DNA of 52,399 nt from an uncultured Anaeromyxobacter sp. (GTDB taxonomy: Bacteria; Myxococcota; Myxococcia; Myxococcales; Anaeromyxobacteraceae), in the NCBI GenBank assembly GCA_903904005.1, contig CAIVAR010000174.1, forward strand, positions 1 to 52,399, written 5' to 3'. The position numbers and the translations under genes were made by a program. The notes below the pieces were generated by a model. That model searched no databases and had not been told where the DNA came from. It worked only from the letters and a program-made list of their open reading frames with translations. Numbering within the stretch: the stretch's first letter is position 1; each line of letters opens with the position of its first letter. Positions 46,581-52,399 of this stretch are shown here, piece after piece.

Positions 46581-46920
46581 CCGACTGGATGCCGGGCGTC
46601 GCCCGGCGGATCTCCTTGCCGGAGGCATCCGTGACGACCAGCGTCGGCAGTGAACGGATCCCGTACTGCTGGAACTTTGCGATGTCGGCCGGCACGGTGG
46701 TTTTCAGGTAGACCACCTCGGCCTTCCCCTTCAGCTCCGGCGCCATCTCCAGGAGGATACGGTCCTGCATCTGGCAGGGCGCGCCGTTCGGGTTCATGAA
46801 GAAGACGATGCGGGGGAGGGATGCAGGGGCCCGGGGGGCGTCGGCGAGCGCCGGCGCCGCGAGGGCGGCCAGGGTGGCGAGGACGAGCAGGCGAGCCTGA
46901 CGGGGCAGGGGGAGCGTCAT
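46570..46920 (-). pseudogene. Exported thioredoxin-like protein gene, 3' end lost at a ccdA junction
   Basis: The ATG at 46920 (alternative 46926) opens a signal peptide and a thioredoxin-like domain: LPRIVFFMNPNGAPCQMQDRIL, KAEVVYLKTTVPADIAKFQQYGIRSLPTLVVTDASGKE. The usual CxxC is reduced to a single cysteine (GAPC), as in a known periplasmic subgroup with ccdA neighbours. Family-like sequence stops at about GIQSAAQ (near 46575). The frame then runs out of frame through ccdA sequence to a stop at 46009. The encoded thioredoxin may still fold, with a long nonsense tail. Confidence 0.6.
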
Positions 46921-47039
46921 GGGCATTCTCCGCGTGGGGTGAGGAGGGCAACGGCCGTTCTTCCCCTTGGAGCCCCCCGGCCGGGACCCGATTCAGGGTT
47001 TCTTCGAACCCGACCGGTCAGGTCCGGCTCTTGGTTCCC

Positions 47040-48389
47040 GTGACCCCCATCCGCTTCGTCGCCGCGCTCGCCCTCGTCGCCTTCCTTTCCTCGTCCCCGG
47101 CCACCGCCGCCGACCCCGTCCGCATCGAGGACGCCATCCGGTCGGCCTGGCGGGAGAACCCGGGGCTCGCCGCCGGCGCCCACCTGGCCACGGCAGCCCG
47201 GGCGGATGCCCGGGCTGCGCGCGACGGTCACTGGCCCACCCTGTCGGTGACCGCCAAGGGCATCGGGACGAGCGAGCCGGTCGGCGTCTTCGGCGTCAAG
47301 CTCGACCAGGCGCGGATCACCCTCGAGGACTTCAACCCCGCCACCCTGAACAACCCCGCCGCGGTGACGGGCATCGGCCTCGGTGCCGGGATCGTCGTGC
47401 CCATCTGGATGGGCGGGCGAATCCTGGCCGGCCAGCATGCCGCAGAGGCTCAGGCCGACGCGGAGGCGAGCACGCAGGCCCGCCGCCGGGAGGAGATGGC
47501 GCTCGCGGTCGTGCAGGCCTACTTCGGCGTCCAGGTCGCGCAGCAGGGAGTCCGGTACGCGGACGACGTGCTCGAGCAGGCCAGGGAGACCGAGCGGTTC
47601 GTCGGCGAGCGCAACAAGCAGGGGCTCGTGCTCGACGCCGACCTCGCCCGCGCCGTCGCCTTCCGAGCCCAGGCCGAGGCGGAGCGGGCCGCGGTCCTCC
47701 AGCAGCTCTCCTCGGCCCGCTCGGCGCTCGCCATGCTGACCGGGATCGACCCGTCGAAGTCGACACTCGCCACGCCGGTGGAGCCCGCCCTGGCGCTGCC
47801 GCCGGTGCCGGTCGCCACCCTCGAAGCTGGGAGCCCGGCCGGACCGGACGGCCGCCCGGACGTCACGGCCGCCCGCCTGCGTGCCCAGGCCGCCGACGCG
47901 TTCGTGGGGGTCTCGAAGGGCTCGCTCCTTCCGTCGGTCTTCGCCCAGGCAGGGGTCGACACCCTCCGTTCCTCCTGGAGCCAGGGCGCCACCTGGTGGT
48001 CGGCGGCGCTGGTGGTCCGATGGGAGTTCGGCGCTTCGAGCCTCGGCGGGATGGATGCGGCCGAGGCGCGGTCGGCGGCTGCGGCCTCTGCCGCGCGCTG
48101 GCAAGAGGTCCAGGCGACCCGGGAGGTGGAGGAGGCCCGGCAGGCGGTGGCCACCGCCGCTGCCCGGGTCCGCGCGGCGCGCGAGGCGGTGACCGCATCG
48201 GAGTCGGCCCGCACCCTTCGCCAGGCGCGCTACCGGCAGGGGCTCCTTCCGCTCTCGGACGTCCTCGACGCCGAGTCCGCACTGGCGGGGGCCCGGACGC
48301 TCCTGCTCCGCAGCCTCTTCGAAACCCGAATCGCCCGCGCGCAGCTCGAGCTCGCGATGGGCCTACCCGTGGAAGGAGTCCAGTCGTGA
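47040..48389 (+). CDS. TolC-family outer membrane efflux channel
   Basis: This 449-residue protein has a Sec signal peptide (cleavage near ATAADP). The body has paired long helices with repeated coiled-coil segments, as in TolC: EDAIRSAWRENPGLAAG at the start and LRQARYRQGLLPLSDVLDAESAL in the second half. It should form the trimeric outer membrane duct for the downstream MFP-RND pump. Starts at GTG 47040. The stop overlaps the next GTG. Confidence 0.88.
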   Translation: MTPIRFVAALALVAFLSSSPATAADPVRIEDAIRSAWRENPGLAAGAHLATAARADARAARDGHWPTLSVTAKGIGTSEPVGVFGVKLDQARITLEDFNPATLNNPAAVTGIGLGAGIVVPIWMGGRILAGQHAAEAQADAEASTQARRREEMALAVVQAYFGVQVAQQGVRYADDVLEQARETERFVGERNKQGLVLDADLARAVAFRAQAEAERAAVLQQLSSARSALAMLTGIDPSKSTLATPVEPALALPPVPVATLEAGSPAGPDGRPDVTAARLRAQAADAFVGVSKGSLLPSVFAQAGVDTLRSSWSQGATWWSAALVVRWEFGASSLGGMDAAEARSAAAASAARWQEVQATREVEEARQAVATAAARVRAAREAVTASESARTLRQARYRQGLLPLSDVLDAESALAGARTLLLRSLFETRIARAQLELAMGLPVEGVQS

Positions 48390-49417
48390 AGACCTACAGG
48401 AATCTCAGCCTCCGCCTCGCTGCGGCATTCGCCCTCTCGTCGTCCCCGATGCTCGCCGCGGCGGCCGAGACGCCCGCCGCCGGCCAGGGGGACGCGCCCG
48501 TCCAGGTCCGTCTGGCGAAGACCGAAGGGCCCGGTGGGGGCGCCTGGGTCGCCGCCCGGCTCGCCGCCGCCCGCAGCGCGACCCTCTCCACGCGAATCTC
48601 GGCCACGGTGCTCGAGGTGCTCGTCGATGAGGGATCGAAGGTGACGCAGGGGCAGCTGCTCGTCCGGCTCTCCGACGCCGACGTGCGCGGTCAGCTCGTC
48701 GCCGCGGAGACCGCGCTCCAGGCCACGACGGCCTACGAGCGGCGCATCACCGAGCTCGTGGCCACCCGCGCCGCGACACCCGTCGAGCTGGAGCAGGCGC
48801 AGGCCCAGCGCGCCCAGGCGGCGGCCGCCGTCGCCGGGGCGAGGGCCACGCTCGCCTACGCCCAGCTGCGCGCCCCCTTCGCCGGCACCGTCCAGGCCCG
48901 TCGCGTGAACGCGGGCGACCTGGTCGGCCCGGGCCAGCCCATCCTCGACCTGGAAGGCGGTGCCCTGGAACTCCAGGCGACCCTGTCCGAGCCGGAGGCG
49001 CAGGGGCTCAAGATCGGGCAACGCGCCCGGTTCGCAGCGGACGGCGTGACCGGCGAGGCCGAGATCACCGCACTCACTCAGGGCGGCGACGCGCTGACCC
49101 ACCGGCGCACCTTGCGGGCACGGGTGCTCGGGACCGGCCAGGCGCTCCGCAGCGGCGCGTTCGCGCGCCTGGAAATCCCGGGGGCGGCCGCGTCCCGGTC
49201 GGCGTGGATTCCACGCTCCGCGCTCGTCGAGCGCGGGGACCTGACGGGCGTCTTCGTGGCCCAGGACGGCAAGGCGGTCCTGCGCTGGGTGGCGCTGGGC
49301 GAGCCGGCCGGCGATCGCGTCCCGGTCCGTGCCGGGCTCGAGCCGGGCGAGGCCGTCATCGATCTTCCCGGCGCCCTCCGCGACGGCCAGCGGGTCGAGG
49401 TGATCCGTGGAGGGTAA
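48386..49417 (+). CDS. RND efflux periplasmic adaptor (MFP)
   Basis: This 343-residue membrane-fusion protein has a signal peptide. It contains the lipoyl halves (VLEVLVDEGSKVTQGQLLVRLSDAD; YAQLRAPFAGTVQARRVNAGDLV), a short helical hairpin and a beta-barrel domain. No lipobox is seen. It bridges the inner-membrane pump and the TolC channel. GTG 48386 overlaps the TolC stop. Its last 11 bases overlap the RND gene. Confidence 0.9.
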   Translation: MKTYRNLSLRLAAAFALSSSPMLAAAAETPAAGQGDAPVQVRLAKTEGPGGGAWVAARLAAARSATLSTRISATVLEVLVDEGSKVTQGQLLVRLSDADVRGQLVAAETALQATTAYERRITELVATRAATPVELEQAQAQRAQAAAAVAGARATLAYAQLRAPFAGTVQARRVNAGDLVGPGQPILDLEGGALELQATLSEPEAQGLKIGQRARFAADGVTGEAEITALTQGGDALTHRRTLRARVLGTGQALRSGAFARLEIPGAAASRSAWIPRSALVERGDLTGVFVAQDGKAVLRWVALGEPAGDRVPVRAGLEPGEAVIDLPGALRDGQRVEVIRGG

Positions 49418-52399
49418 CGGGCAGGCCGGGAGGCGCCTGGGGCTCGCCGGCCGGGTGGCGAAGGGCTTCCTTCGCTCCAAGCTGACGCCGCTCATCGTTG
49501 TGGCGTCGATCGTGCTCGGGCTCGCTGCGGTGGCGCTCACGCCCCGCGAGGAGGAGCCGCAGATCATCGTCCCCATGGTCGACGTCATCGTCGGCTACCC
49601 CGGCGCCACGCCGGCGGAGGTGGAGGCACAGCTCACCACGCCGCTCGAGCGGCGCCTCTGGGGGCTCACCGGGGTGGAGTACCTCTACAGCACGAGCGTC
49701 CCGAACGCGGCCATGTTCACGGTCCGGTTCAAGGTGAACGAGCCGCTGGAGGCGAGCCTGGTGAAGGTCAGCCAGGAGCTCCAGGCCCACCCGGAGTTGC
49801 TCCCCTCCGGTGCCATGCAGCCGGTCGTCCGGCTCCTCTCCATCGACGACGTGCCGTTCCTCACCTTGACGCTCCACGGCCCCTCCCTCCCCGCCGGCGA
49901 GCTGCGCAAGCTGGCCGACGAGGTGGCCCGGGAGATCGCCGGCGTCCCCCTCACCGCCAACGTGGGCGTCCTCGGCGGCGCCCGCCGCACCGTCCGCATC
50001 GAGCCGGACCCCGCCCGCATGCGGACGCTGGGCGTCTCCATCGCCGAGATCGAGCCGGCGCTGCGCAGCGCCAGCGTGCAGCTCCCCGCCGGGGCCCTCG
50101 TGGACGGCAACCAGCGGCTCGTGGTCGAGGCCCGCGGGCAGGTGCTCGCCGCCACCGAGCTCCGCCGCACGGTCGTCGCCACCCGGGGCCAGCGCCCCAT
50201 CTACCTGGAGGACGTGGCCCGGGTGACCGACGGCCCCGAGCCCGAGCCGCCCGTGGTCCTCACCGCATCGCGGGGAGGGGAGGGGTTCGAGCCGGCGGTG
50301 ACCATCGTGGTGGCGAAGCGTGCCGGTACGAACGCCACCGAGCTCGCCGAGCGCGTGGCCGACAAGGTGAAGGCCCTGCGCGGCACGCTCATCCCGGCCG
50401 ACGTCGTGGTCTCCACGACCCGGAACTACGGCGAGACCGCCGGGGACAAGTCGAACGAGCTCATCGAGCACCTGCTCATCGCGACCCTCTCGGTGATCGC
50501 GCTCATCCTGCTCGCCATGGGGTGGCGGTCGGCCCTGGTGGTCGCCGTGGCGGTTCCGGTCACGCTGGCCCTCACGCTGCTCCTCACCTACCTGCTCGGC
50601 TACACGCTGAACCGCGTCACCCTCTTCGCCCTCATCTTCTCGATCGGGATCCTCGTCGACGACGCCATCGTGGTCGTCGAGAACATCCACCGGCACCTCT
50701 ACCTGCCCGGCCCGCGCCGCTCCTTCGCGCGGATCGTCGTCGAGGCGGTGGACGAGGTCGGCAACCCCACCATCCTCGCCACCTTCGCCGTCATCGCCGC
50801 CATCCTGCCGATGGCCTTCGTTCGCGGGCTCATGGGCCCGTACATGCGCCCCATCCCCATCGGCGCCAGCCTGGCGATGATCTTCTCGCTGGCCATCGCC
50901 TTCGTGGTGAGCCCCTGGATGGCCATGAAGGTCTTCCGCAAGGAGGCCCACCTGCCCGAGGTGGACGAGACCGGGCTCCACCCCGCCGACCCGGCGCGCG
51001 ACGCTCCGGAGCCGGTCGGCGACGACCCGTCGGCGCACCCCGAGAGCGCACCCGAGACCTGGTCGACCCGCGCCCACCGGAGGATCACCCGCTGGCTGCT
51101 GGGATCGGCCGGCGCGCGCTGGCTCTTCCTGGCCGCGATGCTGGTCCTGCTCGCCGGTGCGGGTGCGCTGGTGGGCTTCGGGGCGGTGAAGGTGAAGATG
51201 CTTCCCTTCGACAACAAGAGCGAGTTCCAGGTGCAGCTCGACCTGCCGGCCGGAACGCCCCGGGAGAACGCGCTCGCCGTCGGGCAGGCAGTCGCCCGGA
51301 GGGTCCTCGAGGAGCCGGAGGTCAAGGACGTCCAGGTGTACGCGGGGGTCGCCGCGCCCTTCACCTTCGTCGGCATGGTCCGGCACAGCTTCCTGCGCAT
51401 CTCGGCGGAGCAGGTCGACATCCAGGTGACGCTGGTGCCGAAGGGGAAGCGCAAGGCCCAGAGCCACGCCGTCGTGATGCGCATCCGTCCCGCCCTCGAG
51501 GCCATCACGCGTCCCGCCGGGGCCCGCCTGAAGCTCGTGGAGATCCCGCCCGGACCGCCGGTGCTCGACACCATCGTGGCGCAGGTCTACGGCCCGAGCG
51601 CGTCCGAGCGGGCCCGCCTCGCCGGCCAGGTCCGGGAGGCCTTCCTCTCGACCGAGGGTGTGGTCGACGTCGATTCCACGCTCAACCCCACCGCGCCCCG
51701 GCTCCTCCTCATCGTGGACCGCGAGAAGGCCTCCCTGCACGGCGTCTCGACGGTGGCCGTGGTCCAGACCCTCGCCGCCGCCGGGTACGGCGCGCAGCTC
51801 GGGACCTTCCGGGCCGGTCGCGGCGGCCAGCTCGTTCCCATGGTGCTGCAGCTCTCGCCGGCCCAGCGCGCCCAGGCGGGGCAGCTCCTGCAGCTCACCG
51901 TCCCCGGGATGCGCGGGCCCGTCCCGCTCTCCGAGCTCGTCCGGCAGGAGGAGGGGAGCGAGGAGGCCGCCATCTTCCACGAGAACCTCATGCCGGTCTC
52001 CTACGTCTTCGGGGACCTGGCGGGCGCCATCGAGAGCCCCGTCTACGCGCTGGCGGCGCTGAACCGGAAGCTCGACGCGCTCCGCAGCGCCGGCGGGGAG
52101 ACGGTGCCGCGCCTGGGACTCTCGCACCCCCAGCAGACGGAGCAGCCCGTCATCAAGTGGGACGGCGAGTGGCACATCACCCTCGAGGTCTTCCGCGACC
52201 TGGGGCTCGCCTTCGCCGCGGTGCTCGTCCTCATCTACGTGCTCGTGGTGGGCTGGTTCGAGAGCTTCCTCGTCCCGCTCGTCATCCTCGTGCCCATCCC
52301 GCTCTCGCTCATCGGCATCCTGCCGGCGCACGGGCTCATCGGGACGTTCTTCACCGCGACGAGCATGATCGGGTTCATCGCCGGGGCCGGCATCATCCT
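49407..52399 (+). CDS. RND efflux pump inner-membrane subunit (partial, runs off window)
   Basis: From a GTG at 49407 the frame is open to the window end, giving about 997 residues of an expected 1,050 or so. The N-terminal helix is followed by a porter domain (PMVDVIVGYPGATPAEVEAQLTTPLE), a helix bundle with SIGILVDDAIVVVENIHRH (the Asp pair of the proton relay, about residue 417), a second porter half and the last helices (LVLIYVLVVGWFESF). The PREEEPQIIVP start suggests a drug or organic-compound type pump of the MexF/heavy-metal-unlike branch. Substrate cannot be told. It completes a tolC-MFP-RND operon. Confidence 0.92.
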   Translation, partial: MEGNGQAGRRLGLAGRVAKGFLRSKLTPLIVVASIVLGLAAVALTPREEEPQIIVPMVDVIVGYPGATPAEVEAQLTTPLERRLWGLTGVEYLYSTSVPNAAMFTVRFKVNEPLEASLVKVSQELQAHPELLPSGAMQPVVRLLSIDDVPFLTLTLHGPSLPAGELRKLADEVAREIAGVPLTANVGVLGGARRTVRIEPDPARMRTLGVSIAEIEPALRSASVQLPAGALVDGNQRLVVEARGQVLAATELRRTVVATRGQRPIYLEDVARVTDGPEPEPPVVLTASRGGEGFEPAVTIVVAKRAGTNATELAERVADKVKALRGTLIPADVVVSTTRNYGETAGDKSNELIEHLLIATLSVIALILLAMGWRSALVVAVAVPVTLALTLLLTYLLGYTLNRVTLFALIFSIGILVDDAIVVVENIHRHLYLPGPRRSFARIVVEAVDEVGNPTILATFAVIAAILPMAFVRGLMGPYMRPIPIGASLAMIFSLAIAFVVSPWMAMKVFRKEAHLPEVDETGLHPADPARDAPEPVGDDPSAHPESAPETWSTRAHRRITRWLLGSAGARWLFLAAMLVLLAGAGALVGFGAVKVKMLPFDNKSEFQVQLDLPAGTPRENALAVGQAVARRVLEEPEVKDVQVYAGVAAPFTFVGMVRHSFLRISAEQVDIQVTLVPKGKRKAQSHAVVMRIRPALEAITRPAGARLKLVEIPPGPPVLDTIVAQVYGPSASERARLAGQVREAFLSTEGVVDVDSTLNPTAPRLLLIVDREKASLHGVSTVAVVQTLAAAGYGAQLGTFRAGRGGQLVPMVLQLSPAQRAQAGQLLQLTVPGMRGPVPLSELVRQEEGSEEAAIFHENLMPVSYVFGDLAGAIESPVYALAALNRKLDALRSAGGETVPRLGLSHPQQTEQPVIKWDGEWHITLEVFRDLGLAFAAVLVLIYVLVVGWFESFLVPLVILVPIPLSLIGILPAHGLIGTFFTATSMIGFIAGAGII

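Noticed and set aside
49356-52331. A 991-codon open frame on the minus strand across the RND gene
   Set aside because: It is the antisense of the RND permease; it has no recognisable domain, and the plus strand shows porter domains, helices and the Asp pair. Long antisense frames are expected at this GC content.

Overview
The window is very GC-rich (about 70%), densely coding DNA. Its gene content suits an anaerobic or facultative deltaproteobacterium-like organism (Myxococcota or Desulfobacterota, Anaeromyxobacter-like). The grounds are a Tat-exported Hyb-type [NiFe] uptake hydrogenase, an octaheme tetrathionate-reductase-family cytochrome, a sigma-54 activator, many lipoproteins, an RND exporter and frequent GTG starts. 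The genus is inferred from gene content only. I saw no rRNA, tRNA, CRISPR array, insertion sequence or phage gene.

Region 1 (1-7.4 kb): the tail of an unknown gene, a lipoprotein with an unresolved 3' end, then a tightly overlapping minus-strand operon hybO-hybA-hybB-hybC-hybD. It encodes a periplasm-facing H2 uptake hydrogenase feeding electrons into the quinone pool. A divergent [4Fe-4S] protein shares the 286 bp control region, which holds two small palindromes and sigma-54-like sequences.

Region 2 (7.4-30.5 kb): mostly housekeeping and stress genes. These include a UspA protein, methionine aminopeptidase with a SEC-C zinc motif, RsmE, L-2-hydroxyglutarate oxidase, AcuI, GalT, a rubrerythrin, TrmJ, a CitE-like lyase, a Nudix hydrolase, an AI-2E permease, a PLP sulfur-amino-acid enzyme, a DUF72 protein, a lytic transglycosylase, MsrA, a nitronate monooxygenase-like flavoprotein, an S9 peptidase and an orphan ParA with a proline-rich partner. 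An Alvin-type ferredoxin is divergent from a bacteriohemerythrin that has a long N-terminal extension.

Region 3 (30.5-38.3 kb): envelope proteins. A WXXGXW-repeat protein, a TerB/DUF697-like protein, a three-gene unit (GLG1-type cysteine-rich protein, DUF481 barrel, exported glutaminase), an NmrA-like protein, two lipoproteins and a FadL/OmpP1 porin.

Region 4 (38.3-52.4 kb): the most interesting part. A PAS-AAA-Fis sigma-54 activator sits between two candidate sigma-54 promoters, each with a cluster of inverted repeats upstream. One precedes fadL. The other precedes a four-gene operon: octaheme cytochrome, a seven-heme cytochrome fused to cytochrome b561 and carrying an EF-hand loop, and two YeeE/YedE permeases, the second ending in a rhodanese domain without its catalytic cysteine. 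I infer a quinol-linked periplasmic reductase for a sulfur (or nitrogen) oxyanion coupled to sulfur-compound transport. An exported OB-fold protein, a broken thioredoxin/ccdA pair and a TolC-MFP-RND efflux operon, cut by the window end, follow.
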